64,000 nt of DNA from Paraburkholderia caribensis (GTDB lineage Bacteria; Pseudomonadota; Gammaproteobacteria; Burkholderiales; Burkholderiaceae): positions 930,001 through 994,000 of the forward strand of contig NZ_CP026103.1 of the NCBI RefSeq assembly GCF_002902945.1, given 5' to 3'. A program made the position numbers and the translations under genes. Below the pieces are notes generated by a model. The model was not told the origin of the DNA, made no database searches, and saw nothing but the letters and a program-made list of their open reading frames with translations. How positions within the stretch are numbered: position 1 is the first letter of the stretch; the number at the start of each line of letters is the position of its first letter. Shown in pieces: positions 1 to 9,338 of this stretch.

Positions 1-448
1 TCTCCCGGGGCGCGGAACGTCGGCCGGACGCGCACGACAAGGCAGCGGTGCTCCGGATTGCACGGATTCTCTTCGCCGATCGCTGTATCTCAGCGCGGCG
101 ACTTACGTCGCCACCTCACGTCAGAACTTGTGACGTATCCCCACCTGCCGCGCAGGTTGGTCGTTGTATCGCACGGAACGAGTGCGTTGACACTTTTATG
201 TGCCTTCGGCTCGCTATCAAGGCGTCAACCTGCGTATGTCCGTATTTGATGGAGGAGTTTCAAAGACCAGGTACAACGCGCGAGCCGGTTGCGCGCCGAT
301 CATGTTGATCGGGCAGGGGAAAATTGGGGCTAGCGCTCAAGCGGTCGGCAAAGGCGAGGCGCAAATCGCCTAATCGTCGGCTGCGGCGGAGAACGCCTCG
401 TCGCGAAAAAAGTTATCAAGGGCACCAAGCCGGCTGCGTTGTCATAGA
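1..448. other. No gene recognised
   Basis: Short open frames occur on both strands, but none has a convincing ribosome binding site or a recognisable protein family. I see no repeat or RNA gene here. Confidence 0.4.
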
Positions 449-1140
449 TCAGGTGCCGTTGCCGCCGGGGAAAATATCGACATTAGGTTGCGGGCTGACG
501 ACGATCGACGCCTTGTCTTCCGCGACGTCCGACGAAACTATCGAGGGGCTGTCCGAATCGTGCAAGGCGGTTGCACGCTCGCGCCTGGTGCGCGTCTTAC
601 CGCCCGAGCGGTCGGCTTTCGCGCCGTCGATCGTTGCTAGGGCAGGCGGCTCGGGTTGCTGAACGGATGCCCGACCACGTGGAGCGGGTGCAAGCATGTC
701 CGACACGGACTCTGGAATCTCGCCTTCGGTGCACGGGTTGTCCAGCCAGCCAACTGGGGCAGTCCGAGTCGCTCCATGAACCGGCTCGCTTCGACACTGT
801 CCATGCGCTTCTTGCCATTCGGGCGATCGGCGATGTCGAAGCCGCTCGCGGAGGCCCGCGCGAGTGCTTCGTACCCGGCGTCGAATCCTTCATCGATCTG
901 AACGAAGTCAAGCGGCGACTTCAGGCGAGCGATGGTCTCGTCCGCGAGGGCGGGATTGGGCTGGTCGAAAAAGCCGTGCGGTAACCCGAGCGTGGTTTCC
1001 ATGTGAAAGGCGGTCTCGGGTGTGAACCTTTTACCTTTCATCAGTTCGGCCACACGCGTCATGCTCGATGCCAGCGCGATGGCGATATTGTCTGCGCCTA
1101 CCGCGTTGACCAGAAACTGAAATGATCGTGTCTTGACAAT
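449..1140 (-). pseudogene. Frameshifted HTH-type DNA-binding protein
   Basis: The N-terminal frame reads as a small XRE-like helix-turn-helix region (around ALASSMTRVAELMKG and TPETAFHMETTLGLP), followed by an acidic linker. At the tract CCAGCCAGCC (742-751) this frame runs into an unrelated sequence. A neighbouring frame continues plausibly as GWLDNPCTEGEIPESVSDML and ends at 449. Adding one 4-base repeat unit there restores a single frame of about 232 codons. The simplest reading is a slipped-strand loss of 4 bp in a regulator gene. No ATG is visible at the extreme N-terminus; an internal ATG at 1062 is the first. The exact family is not certain. Confidence 0.5.
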
Positions 1141-1588
1141 ACAGGCCGTGTCCGAGGAGTCTCAAGGCGGCGTCTTCACATACGGTTGGCCCTGCCGGTC
1201 AGGCGCGGCTTTTTTTCCGTAGTGGGGTTTGCCGCTCTGACGAGCTTTAACTCATAAACTGGCGTTCCGTGCGACGTTCGAAATAGGAGTATTCGGTTGT
1301 AGGCGAGGCCATATTTCATTCCATACGCCCGTAGCTACCCCCGCCATTTTAGACCTCGGTCTGAATGTTCTCCTTCGCGGCCATACCAGATGCACCAGGC
1401 ACACGCCGTTTTTAGGCGTTCCACCGGTAAAGGTGAGAGATCCGAAGAAGCGGAGATGCTGTCGACGCGATGTGTACCGGACGGCCTTTCCGTTCTCGCG
1501 CGTTCCCACAGACTGGTAGGGAATAGGGCCTGTGCGATCGGACACACAACGTCGTAAGCCGCATTAGTCCAGTACGAAGGCGAACTCG
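1141..1588. other. Intergenic, no supported gene
   Basis: Contains a T-run (near 1208-1215) after a weak GC-rich hairpin, which could terminate rightward transcription. The leftward open frames here lack start signals and family resemblance. Confidence 0.35.
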
Positions 1589-1915
1589 TCAGTCGGCGTG
1601 CTGTCGCGCGAGTGGGCTCCCTGCGAAAGGGTCGTCCCGCCAGTTGATTGTCTTTTGCCGCGTATCAGGCATCGATGACGCTGACGCCGTCTCAAAGTGA
1701 TCGAGTCTCTGTCCCGCGCTAATCGCCTGCTTCAGCCACTGGGGCATTTCCCCGTCGCCTGTCCATGTGTCCCCAGTCGCATTACGATATCGTGCTCGCT
1801 CCTGTAGTTCCTGATCACCGGCTATTGCCGAAGCCAGATCGTCCGGCTCAATGTCATATTCTTCCATCCGGTGGCGGAGATAAGCAATCATGCTGTCCCG
1901 CTTACGTTCATCCAT
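1589..1915 (-). CDS. H-NS-family histone-like DNA-binding protein
   Basis: Encodes about 108 aa. The second half carries the H-NS C-terminal DNA-binding signature: YRNATGDTWTGDGEMPQWLK corresponds to the family's 'Y...G.TW.G.G..P.WL' motif, followed by an AISAGQ-like tail. The N-terminal part (MDERKRDSMIAYLRHRMEEY) is a short charged helix, much shorter than the classical H-NS oligomerisation domain, as in many Burkholderia H-NS-like proteins. It probably binds AT-rich or foreign DNA and silences it, which fits its place in a remnant-rich margin. An upstream in-frame ATG at 1957 would add 14 residues but has no Shine-Dalgarno sequence, so the internal start at 1915 is preferred. Confidence 0.75.
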   Translation of the reverse strand: MDERKRDSMIAYLRHRMEEYDIEPDDLASAIAGDQELQERARYRNATGDTWTGDGEMPQWLKQAISAGQRLDHFETASASSMPDTRQKTINWRDDPFAGSPLARQHAD

Positions 1916-2229
1916 ATCGGTTCCATCGGTGAGTACCGTCCAACTGTCCTTCCACATGATCTGCGGACAGCCGTTCTTCAGCGGATTCTAATCTGCTCAA
2001 TCTTACCGGATCGCAGAAGGGTGCTGGTTTTCAGCAGAAGATTAAAGCAGCACGTATCTCATCAGCCGCATATCAGCGGTCGTGGTTCCGACGCCGGGGC
2101 TGATTGAATCCGGTTGGTAGAGTCCCGGCTGCAGCTTCCATCCTGGCCCGGGAGTCGCGGTCGCTTGTCAGTCAGGGAAGGCACCGCCGAAGCGGGCACC
2201 GCAGAATCCGGTAGCGGCTGAGCCAACCA

Positions 2230-2568
2230 GTGTTAGCACGCCGGCGCCCGTCTCAGCCTGATTACCTCGTATTCCTGTCGCGCACGAATCTCGTGCCGTA
2301 TACGTCGTCGACCGTGTATCAGCCGCGCAAGATCAAAGACCGCATCGCGCAGATCCGAAAGCAGGGCTACGCGTATGCTGAAGACGAGTACTTCGTCAGC
2401 GATATTTCGACGGCGGCGGCGATCACCAATGCGCACGGGCGAGGGATAGGCGCGTTGAATATCGCTGTGGCCAGATCACGATGGCATGCATACCGCGACG
2501 AGCGGCGCTTCACCGATCCGGTGATTTCCACGGCGTCGGCAATTTCGACGCGACGTCGCGTCGAATAG
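2230..2568 (+). pseudogene. IclR-family regulator, C-terminal fragment
   Basis: The translation matches the end of the IclR effector-binding domain: RIAQIRKQGYAYAEDEYFVSD, then the GIGALNIAVARSRW strand and the ERRFTDPVISTASAIS terminal helix. The N-terminal winged helix and the first half of the ligand domain are missing, and nothing upstream in any frame supplies them. It cannot bind DNA and is treated as a dead remnant. Confidence 0.65.
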
Positions 2569-2715
2569 CGCTCCCTACTTGTCGCTCAACCCGCCCCGTG
2601 CTGGCCGGAAGGCCCCAAGCCACGAATAGCAATACAACTCGCACCAGTTCCGAGCGCGGATTCCAAGTCTGGCGACGTAACAACACAACGTCATAAGAAT
2701 CAGAGATCAATTAAG

Positions 2716-3033
2716 TTAAGCATCGCCACATATGTGCTTCGCCGAAACAATTTCTTCGCCTAAAGATGCGAAATATGCTCTCCAAAATCCCACTGCTTCT
2801 TCTGCAGACACCTGATCCGGAAGACACTCGATCTCGAAAACGTCACAATCTGAAAGGTGTCCAAACATGCACCATCTCTTCAAGGCCGCGTCTGCTCCGT
2901 CGCTAATGAGACTGATGATATTCGCGCGACGTTGCTCTATGCTCCCCGCGACATAATCAATAAACAGGCTGGAATCTGATGGTCGAGAGACCCCAAAAAC
3001 CTGGTATCGAATCGGATAAGGTGAGCCTTCCAT
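2716..3033 (-). CDS. Hypothetical protein (possible GIY-YIG-like)
   Basis: A 105-aa protein preceded by a strong Shine-Dalgarno sequence (GGAGG six bases before the ATG). The N-terminus (PYPIRYQVFGVSRPSDSSLFIDYVAGS) and the repeated pattern of short beta strands and helices are reminiscent of a GIY-YIG-type fold, but the diagnostic catalytic residues are not clear. The composition is less GC-rich than its surroundings, hinting at acquisition. The function is unknown. Confidence 0.5.
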   Translation of the reverse strand: MEGSPYPIRYQVFGVSRPSDSSLFIDYVAGSIEQRRANIISLISDGADAALKRWCMFGHLSDCDVFEIECLPDQVSAEEAVGFWRAYFASLGEEIVSAKHICGDA

Positions 3034-3741
3034 CGTACCCTCCTTCAGTCTCTATCGATCGCTAAACATTGATGGTGCAACGAGTAGTATTGCTCTCGCG
3101 TGAGCAAGCCCGTCGGCTGTGCTCGATCGCCGCAGGGGCCTTCTGCCGTGGTAACTGCTCCATCGAGCATGTGTTTGAGCCATCAGCGTACAGGAAAAAA
3201 ATCGGCAACTATGTGCGCTGCCGCTTATGGGAGTCACAGATGCCGCAGTTTGAGCGCTCAAGGTGAGAAATTCGCAAGGGGCGCAAACCGTCTGTCCTGC
3301 CGTGCCGTTGCCGTTCGACACGCGCTTCGCGCCGGAGCCCTGGTGATCTGGCCGCGTAGAAGCTTCGACGCGAAGATCGATGGACGGGGGCAGGCCGATC
3401 TTGGGGGCGACCTCTGGGCAGTGGTGGCAGGGATTGGATTACGCGGGCAATGGACTATCGAAACCGACGGCTGCCGGGGCTGGCAGCCGTATGGGAGCGT
3501 CAATCAATCGCGGCGCGAGTGCAGTGGCGGCGTGAACACACGGTTTGGGAGCGACCCGTTTCATCCGCGCGAAGACGCCACCTGGATACGAGTTGCCGGC
3601 GGCGTCACGACGCTGCGTTCGCCGCATTCCAGCACCTACGCACAGGCTGGTTACCGGCCCTGGTGGGCAATGCCGACGGTGGAGGAGGTCGAGGCGTGCA
3701 GGGTGATCCTGAGCTTCGTTAAGCGTGTTGGGCAGAAACTG
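3034..3741. other. Intergenic stretch, possible decayed coding
   Basis: Overlapping open frames exist on both strands, but none shows a ribosome binding site or a recognised family. A rightward stretch near 3450-3660 looks mildly protein-like (arginine/tryptophan-rich) and could be a decayed gene. I cannot assign it. Confidence 0.3.
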
Positions 3742-3930
3742 TCATCGCCGTGTACGTGCGCCGATGGTACTCCGCGTTTTCCACGTCACGCCGTGCTGCT
3801 CGAGGTAGTCTCTGATAAGCTGCCGCACAACCTGGGATGGTGTCAGGTCCTGTGCGGCGCAGAGTTTCTCGAACGCTTCTTTTTTTACGGGGTCAATCAG
3901 GACTGTCAGTCTGGCGCTTTTCGATTCCAT
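3742..3930 (-). CDS. Ribbon-helix-helix (CopG/Arc-like) small protein
   Basis: A 62-aa protein whose first 50 residues fit a ribbon-helix-helix DNA-binding unit. A basic strand (SARLTVLIDPVKKEAFEKL) is followed by two helices separated by a turn (TPSQVVRQLIRDYLEQHG). Proteins of this class bind DNA as dimers and often autoregulate or act as antitoxins. No toxin partner lies beside it. It is the last of a series of short leftward genes that begins at 5066. Confidence 0.6.
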   Translation of the reverse strand: MESKSARLTVLIDPVKKEAFEKLCAAQDLTPSQVVRQLIRDYLEQHGVTWKTRSTIGARTRR

Positions 3931-4076
3931 GGTGGCAGCGAAGGTTGGAACATGTTAATCAAATTATAATGGATTGTTCGCTTTCGCTACAGTAATTGAT
4001 GTCACGGCGCTCAATCGACAGGCGTGCGCTTAAGTCCAGGTGGCAGTTCTGGCGGCCGCCAGCAGCAACAAGAGCG

Positions 4077-4304
4077 TCAGATTTGCGTCCGCCCAAGCAG
4101 AAAACTGCGTCCCGCCTGGGTGAGCGTCGTTGCCCCGCGACCGTTTTCGGAGACGGCAACAAACCCGGCACGGATCAGTTCGTGAGTGACGGACCAGCTC
4201 AGGGCTGGTGTGTCGCGCCCGTAGCGTGGTTGCGAAAGGCGCTCGAGCGCCCAGATCGCTGCGTGGCTTAATGTGACTGGCTGAAGGTCCGTAGGCTCGG
4301 TCAT
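4077..4304 (-). CDS. Small hypothetical, winged-helix-like
   Basis: A 75-aa protein with a good ribosome binding site (AAGGACGAG just before the ATG). The pattern of helix (SHAAIWALERL), helix (SVTHELIRAGFVAV) and a beta wing (GATTLTQAGRSFL) suggests a minimal winged-helix fold. It lies downstream of two other leftward small genes. The family was not identified. Confidence 0.5.
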   Translation of the reverse strand: MTEPTDLQPVTLSHAAIWALERLSQPRYGRDTPALSWSVTHELIRAGFVAVSENGRGATTLTQAGRSFLLGRTQI

Positions 4305-4380
4305 GTCTCGTCCTTGTAGTGGCGTGGTTCAGGATGGGAGAAGCGGGGTGAATTCAATCCGGCTGGGGGAGTGTGTCTGG

Positions 4381-4503
4381 TCAGGTCTGTGCGCAGGCCG
4401 TGCGTTCGTCCCAGTCAATCCTTTTGCCGTATTCGATCCTTATCTCCGCTACGGTTTCATCGACTCCCCATTGGGCCGTCACCCGAATCAAAGCATCTAC
4501 CAC
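4381..4503 (-). CDS. Very small hypothetical protein (40 aa)
   Basis: A GTG start at 4503 is preceded by a strong purine-rich Shine-Dalgarno sequence (GGAAGGGAG), which decides this start over a longer overlapping frame. The product is acidic/amphipathic (VVDALIRVTAQWGVDETVAE). It lies 57 bp after the thioredoxin-fold gene and may be co-transcribed with it. No family is known. Confidence 0.35.
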   Translation of the reverse strand: MVDALIRVTAQWGVDETVAEIRIEYGKRIDWDERTACAQT

Positions 4504-4559
4504 AGCGTTTCTCCCTTCCTGCGCGTCGGTCCTATCAGGCCGATACGACTCGAATCGAC

Positions 4560-5066
4560 CTAGTGCAGACGCCGTCCAACAATGTCCGCAAGAAAGCTGC
4601 GCAACGCATCGTGCCATGTCTCGCTGTCCAGCATCACGCAGGTAGTATCGACGGGTCGCATATCGGCGTCGAGATAGACCGCGCGGACAGCTCTAGGCGG
4701 TAGTGGTGTTCGAAAGAGCCGGCCATCGCCGTCGAGAAAGAGGCATGGCTTTCCGCGATAGCGGGCGCCACGGATCGAGATCGCGTCGAACACATGGCGC
4801 GCCGATGCCTTCGGATAGACAAAAACGATGTTGATTCCGTGAGCGTCGAGACTGTCGGATATCTCCGCAAACCGGTGAAGCATCTGGAACCCGCGTTCCC
4901 CGGCCGTGCCGACGCCGACCACGACCAGGCCGTGTTCGCCCTTCATGTCCCGAGCGAGTCGGCATGCGTGGTCGTACGACAGCAGGGCAGCACCAGGATC
5001 AATCACGTTCTTTCCTTGCCGGTCTTTCGGACACGTTTCGCACGTCTGTTCGTGGCACCGTCTCAA
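4560..5066 (-). CDS. Thioredoxin/peroxiredoxin-fold-like protein
   Basis: A 168-aa protein. The centre has a redoxin-like order: strand (HGLVVVGVGTAGERGFQML), helix, strand (INIVFVYPKAS) and a beta hairpin with PCLFLDGDGRLFRTPLPPRA, as in AhpC/TSA-type proteins. The N-terminal CHEQTCETCPKD stretch contains CxxxxC and CxxC arrangements that could be redox-active or bind metal. A perfect 19-bp palindrome (5124-5142) lies 57 bp upstream and probably controls it. The precise enzymatic role is unknown. Confidence 0.45.
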   Translation of the reverse strand: MRRCHEQTCETCPKDRQGKNVIDPGAALLSYDHACRLARDMKGEHGLVVVGVGTAGERGFQMLHRFAEISDSLDAHGINIVFVYPKASARHVFDAISIRGARYRGKPCLFLDGDGRLFRTPLPPRAVRAVYLDADMRPVDTTCVMLDSETWHDALRSFLADIVGRRLH

Positions 5067-5123
5067 GACTTGCTACAGGCAGCCCGGTGTCAGTGTATTT
5101 CGTCAGACTGAAGCGCAAATCAA

Positions 5124-5142
5124 ATGATAATGACATTATCAT
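5124..5142. promoter_or_regulatory. 19-bp palindromic operator (copy 1)
   Basis: ATGATAATGACATTATCAT is a perfect inverted repeat with 9-bp arms and a one-base centre. It lies upstream of the leftward gene starting at 5066. A near-identical copy occurs at 6124-6142 before the DUF1275 gene. The regulator is unknown. It resembles a Fur box in composition, but the centre spacing differs from the usual 7-1-7 unit. Confidence 0.6.
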
Positions 5143-5206
5143 AACATGTGCGTGTTTCGCCGACATGGATGAGGTGACTCCGCGCCCTGTCAGTTCGTCG
5201 CCGCGG

Positions 5207-5977
5207 TCATTGCGGCTTGCGCGCGGGCCGCCACGGGCGCTCCCGAAGATCGTCAAGCAATGGAATGATTGCTAGCGCCGTCAGCACGGCCGCGAGCGGA
5301 ATGGTCGATGCGTAGCCGACATGCTTGAAACCGAGGGCACCTGTGATGCCGCCCGCAAAGAAACTCGCGAGCATGCCGGCGTGCACCTTGAGTCGCTCCC
5401 GGTTGGCGATAACGGGTTTTGAGGCAGGATCATCGTTCGACGCGTTCCAGTAAAAGAGCTTGCCAAGTTCGATACCAATGTCGGTGACGATGCCCGTCAT
5501 GTGCGTGGTGCGGATTTCCGCGCCTGACAGCTTGGTGATCATGGCGTTCTGCAGTCCCATGATGAAGCAGAGCAACACGACAGTGGCGGGCACGAACAAG
5601 GTGTCCCGTAGAGCCAGATGACTGCCGACCAGGCCGAAGCACAGAAGCAGGGCGGCTTCGAGCATGAGTGGGGAAGCATATTGACTGTGCAGGCGCTGAC
5701 GGCGTCCCCAGTTGACGAGCACCGCCGAGCAGGCCGCGCCCAGCAGAAACGAAATCAGCGAGCCGAAACCGGCAAGCACCAGCGCGACATCACCCAGCAC
5801 CGCCTCGTCCGCGATCGCGGAAACAATGCCGCTCATATGCGAGGTGTACTGCTTCACGGCCAGATAACCGCCCGCGTTCGCCGCGCCTGCCACGAACGCA
5901 AGGGAAAACCCGAGGCGCCTGTTCGCCTCGGTACTGCGGTCCTTTCCGGTCAATGTTCGAAAGAAGTGCGCGGGCAT
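5207..5977 (-). CDS. DUF1275 (YoaK-type) membrane protein
   Basis: About 256 aa with six or more hydrophobic segments. Family hallmarks are FSLAFVAGAANAGGYLAVKQYTSHMSG near the N-terminus and, later, FIMGLQNAMITKLSGAEIRTTHMTGI with a second 'T-x-M-T-G' signature. Members are integral inner-membrane proteins of unknown transport function. The start at 5977 has GGAAGGAG upstream; a longer frame reaching 6058 lacks one. The palindrome at 6124-6142 lies upstream and matches the one before the neighbouring leftward gene, suggesting shared control. Confidence 0.85.
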   Translation of the reverse strand: MPAHFFRTLTGKDRSTEANRRLGFSLAFVAGAANAGGYLAVKQYTSHMSGIVSAIADEAVLGDVALVLAGFGSLISFLLGAACSAVLVNWGRRQRLHSQYASPLMLEAALLLCFGLVGSHLALRDTLFVPATVVLLCFIMGLQNAMITKLSGAEIRTTHMTGIVTDIGIELGKLFYWNASNDDPASKPVIANRERLKVHAGMLASFFAGGITGALGFKHVGYASTIPLAAVLTALAIIPLLDDLRERPWRPARKPQ

Positions 5978-6123
5978 GCGTGAAAGACTCCTTCCGTCAC
6001 ACGATAGGTATGCGGCCTTGCGTGGGCGTGAATAGCCATTTGATGGGAGTGAAAACACGACGGCGCCGTGGCGCAGCGGGTGTCATCGCTGCCGTATGGA
6101 ATCCTGCGGGCAAAGCTGATAGG

Positions 6124-6142
6124 ATGATAACGACATTATCAT
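6124..6142. promoter_or_regulatory. 19-bp palindromic operator (copy 2)
   Basis: ATGATAACGACATTATCAT matches copy 1 at 5124-5142 in 18 of 19 positions. The single change (C at 6131) slightly breaks the symmetry. It sits upstream of the leftward DUF1275 gene and could also face the rightward hyf-type operon that starts at 6382. Confidence 0.55.
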
Positions 6143-6381
6143 AATCTGATAACTGTATGTTCCTGGCGCACGATCCCGTACGTGAGGATCCCCGCCTCGT
6201 GAGGAGACATCCAATGCAGTGCGGATTTGCAGCAGGCGCACAGCTTCTTCAACCGGACGGTCAGGCAGGCGGGCGCTCAGGCGTCACCGATGCTGGAGGA
6301 CGTGCTACGCAAGTCGTCGATCGCTTCGCGTCTGATGCGGCTGTAGGCCGCGAATAGGCAGACAGCGCAGAGCGACGCACG

Positions 6382-8391
6382 ATGGCCTCTCTCACCATCC
6401 TTCCGTTCGTGCTTGCCGTGATAGCCGGTTGGCTCGTTGTCGGGGTGCTGGGACTCATAAGTCTGCATCGAACGCGAGTCGTTGCACACGCGCTGTTCCC
6501 GGCAGGCGCATTGTTTGGGTTGCTGCTCTGCGCGCTGGGTATTGCCAGTATCTTTTCCCCTTCTCAAGAGGCGATCCTGCCACTAGGTCTGCCGGGTCTG
6601 CCGTTCCATGTCAGGCTCGATGCGCTGTCGGCATATTTCCTGGCTGTACTCGGCATGGTTGGCGCGGGCGTCAGTGCCTTTTCCGCCGGCTATTTCCGCA
6701 AGGGTGAGGGCACGCCCCCCGGGTTGCTCTGCTTCGAATATCACGTGTGCCTTGCGGGCCTCGCACTCGTCCTCGTGGCAAACGATGCCTACGCCTTCAT
6801 GGTCGCCTGGGAAACGATGACGCTGGCGGCAACGTTTCTCGTCATGAGCAACCATCGCATTCCCGAAATCCGGCGAGCCGGCTACCTGTACTTCCTGATT
6901 TCGCACGTGGGCGCGCTCGCTCTGCTGCTGTGTTTCGGGCTGTTGCAGGCGGGGACGGGCGACTACACGTTTGCCGGCATGCGGCAACAGCATCTGGACG
7001 TATTCTGGGCATCCATCGCGTTCGCGCTGGCGCTGCTCGGCTTCGGTGCGAAAGCGGGTATCTTCCCATTGCATGTCTGGTTGCCCGAGGCGCATCCGGC
7101 AGCGCCCTCGCCCGTGTCAGCACTGATGAGCGGCTTTGTCCTGAAGGCAGGGCTTTACGGCATGCTGCGGACGGTGTTCGACCTGATGCACGTACAGATC
7201 GCATGGTGGGGTGTCGTGATGCTGGCGCTCGGCCTTTTCACCTCGCTGTTCGGCGTTGTATTCAGTGCGATCCAGACCGACATGAAACGGCTGCTCGCCT
7301 ACTCGTCGGTCGATAACATCGGTCTGATGTTCGTCAGCATGGGACTCGCGGTCCTGTTCCGGGCGTTCGACATGTCGGCGCTCGCCGCGTTGTCGCTGAC
7401 GGCGCTGCTCTACCAGATCGCAAGCCATGCCGCGTTCAAGAGCCTGCTGTTCATATCGACAGGCTCCGTCCTGCATGCAACGGGTGAGCGCAATCTCGGA
7501 CGCCTGGGCGGACTGATCCGGTTCATGCCATGGACCGCATGGGTCGCATTGCTGGGCGCGCTTTCGAGTGCTGGGCTGCCGCCCTTGAGCGGGTTCGTGT
7601 CCGAATGGCTGCTGTTGCAGAGCTTCCTGTTCACGCCCGACCTGCCGGACTCATTCCTGAACATGATCGTTCCGCTCGTCGCGGCGCTGATCGCACTCGT
7701 TGCCGCGCTCGCCGGTTATACGATGGTGAAGTTCTTCGGGATCATCTTCCTCGGGCAGCCGCGCGAGCCAAAGCTTGGTAACGCGCGGGACGCAAGCCCA
7801 TGGGAGCGTGTCGGCTTCGTATGGCTCGCGGCGACGTGCGTGCTGCTTGGCTTGCTGCCCGTGCAGTTCGTGGCCGTGCTCGATCGTGTGACGCAGGCGC
7901 TGATCGGCGCAGGCATCGGGCCGGCGGTCGCCCGGAATGGCTGGTTGCTGCTGGCGCCCACGAACATCGGTCGTGCGAGTTACATGCCATTGGTCTTTCT
8001 GCTGTTCTTCGTCGGCTGCTGCGCGCTGGCCTGGATACTGGTGCGCCGGTTCTACCATGGGCGGTTGCGCCGCGCGAGTCCGTGGGCTTGCGGCCATCCG
8101 TTCGTGAACGCGCGCATGCAGGATACAGCCGAAGGGTTCGGCCAGCCGATCCGCGAGATCTTCGCGCCACTGTTCAGGATCGAACGGCAACTCCCGTCGC
8201 CCTTCGACGCGCGCCCCACATATCGCGTCGCCGTGACGGACCGCACGTGGGCGATGCTTTACGAACCCATCGAACGCATTGTCAGACGCATCGCCGCGCT
8301 GGCCGGCCTGCTCCAGGCGGGCCGCATCGCTGTCTATCTGATGTACAGCTTTCTTGTGCTCATTGTCCTGCTGATACTGGTCAGACGATGA
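6382..8391 (+). CDS. hyfB: Hydrogenase-4 component B-like antiporter subunit
   Basis: A 669-aa polytopic protein of the NuoL/MrpA antiporter-like family. The proton-channel core includes FMVAWETMTLAATFLVMSNH, the LGFGAKAGIFPLHVWLPEAH loop and DMKRLLAYSSVDNIG, with the conserved lysine, histidine and glutamate positions of complex I pumps. The C-terminal extension (CGHPFVNARMQDTAEGFGQPIREIF) is typical of HyfB/HycC rather than NuoL. It is the first gene of a coupled operon, and its stop overlaps the next start (ATGA at 8388-8391). The role is ion translocation in the membrane arm. Confidence 0.9.
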   Translation: MASLTILPFVLAVIAGWLVVGVLGLISLHRTRVVAHALFPAGALFGLLLCALGIASIFSPSQEAILPLGLPGLPFHVRLDALSAYFLAVLGMVGAGVSAFSAGYFRKGEGTPPGLLCFEYHVCLAGLALVLVANDAYAFMVAWETMTLAATFLVMSNHRIPEIRRAGYLYFLISHVGALALLLCFGLLQAGTGDYTFAGMRQQHLDVFWASIAFALALLGFGAKAGIFPLHVWLPEAHPAAPSPVSALMSGFVLKAGLYGMLRTVFDLMHVQIAWWGVVMLALGLFTSLFGVVFSAIQTDMKRLLAYSSVDNIGLMFVSMGLAVLFRAFDMSALAALSLTALLYQIASHAAFKSLLFISTGSVLHATGERNLGRLGGLIRFMPWTAWVALLGALSSAGLPPLSGFVSEWLLLQSFLFTPDLPDSFLNMIVPLVAALIALVAALAGYTMVKFFGIIFLGQPREPKLGNARDASPWERVGFVWLAATCVLLGLLPVQFVAVLDRVTQALIGAGIGPAVARNGWLLLAPTNIGRASYMPLVFLLFFVGCCALAWILVRRFYHGRLRRASPWACGHPFVNARMQDTAEGFGQPIREIFAPLFRIERQLPSPFDARPTYRVAVTDRTWAMLYEPIERIVRRIAALAGLLQAGRIAVYLMYSFLVLIVLLILVRR

Positions 8392-9338
8392 TCACGCTCT
8401 CCGGACTAACCTCGCAGCTGCTCGAAATCCTGCTGGCGCTCGCGGCGGCTCCGCTGCTGACGGGCTGGATCAACATGTGCCGTGCCTGGCTGCAGAACCG
8501 TCGCGCGCCATCCATCTGGCAGCCGTACCGGATGCTGCACAAGCTGTTCAACAAGGAATCGGTCGTCGCACATCACGCGAGCCCCGTGTTTCGCGGTGCG
8601 CCGTACGTGATCTGGGGCTGCATGACGCTCGCGTGCGCCATCGTACCGACGCTCTCGACCGATCTGCCGTTGTCGACCGCTGCCGACGCCGTTGCCCTGG
8701 TCGGGCTGTTCGCGCTGGCGCGCGTGGCAATCTCGCTCGCCGCAATGGATATCGGCACGGCATTCGGCACGCTGGGCGCGCGTCGCGAGATGCTGGTCGG
8801 CTTCCTGGCCGAACCGGCTCTGCTGATGGTGCTTTTTTCCGCGTCGCTGATTACTCACTCGACGCTGCTGACGCATATCGTGGGTACGCTGAGCCATCAG
8901 GAGCTTGCGATCTATCCGAGCCTCGCGTTCGCGGGCATTGCGTTCACGATGGTGTCGCTGGCCGAGAACGCACGACTGCCCGTCGATAATCCGACCACGC
9001 ATCTCGAACTGACCATGATTCACGAGGCGTTGATCCTCGAGTATTCCGGGCGGCATCTCGCGCTGATGGAGTGGGCGGCGAGTCTCAAGCTGTTTGCCTA
9101 CTCGTGCATCGGGCTGTCCCTGTTCGTGCCCTGGGGCATCGCGGAGGCCGGCAATCCCGTCGCGCTGCTGCTCGCCATACCAACGCTGTTCGTCAAGCTG
9201 CTGGTAGGCGGCGTGGCGCTCGCCGTAGTGGAGACGACCAACGCGAAGATGCGCATCTTCCGGGTGCCGGAGTTTCTCGCCACGGCCTTTCTGCTCGCGG
9301 TGATCGGCATGCTTGTCCACTTTCTGCTGGGGGCATGA
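8388..9338 (+). CDS. hyfC: HyfC/NuoH-like membrane subunit
   Basis: A 316-aa membrane protein related to formate hydrogenlyase subunit 4 and NuoH, which connects the peripheral electron-transfer arm to the pump modules. The NuoH-family loop is visible (SLAENARLPVDNPTTHLELTM then HEALILEYSGRHLALMEW), with the acidic residues thought to form the quinone-site/channel entrance. The start codon overlaps the hyfB stop by 4 bp, and the next gene begins immediately after its stop. Confidence 0.9.
   Translation: MITLSGLTSQLLEILLALAAAPLLTGWINMCRAWLQNRRAPSIWQPYRMLHKLFNKESVVAHHASPVFRGAPYVIWGCMTLACAIVPTLSTDLPLSTAADAVALVGLFALARVAISLAAMDIGTAFGTLGARREMLVGFLAEPALLMVLFSASLITHSTLLTHIVGTLSHQELAIYPSLAFAGIAFTMVSLAENARLPVDNPTTHLELTMIHEALILEYSGRHLALMEWAASLKLFAYSCIGLSLFVPWGIAEAGNPVALLLAIPTLFVKLLVGGVALAVVETTNAKMRIFRVPEFLATAFLLAVIGMLVHFLLGA

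Noticed and set aside
3100..3969. 289-codon rightward open frame
   Set aside because: No start signal and low-complexity composition, and it covers the antisense of a recognisable ribbon-helix-helix gene.
5124..5142. Classical Fur box
   Set aside because: The AT-rich GATAAT/ATTATC arms resemble Fur sites, but the centre spacing is not that of the 7-1-7 repeats and the downstream genes are not iron genes; left as an unknown operator.
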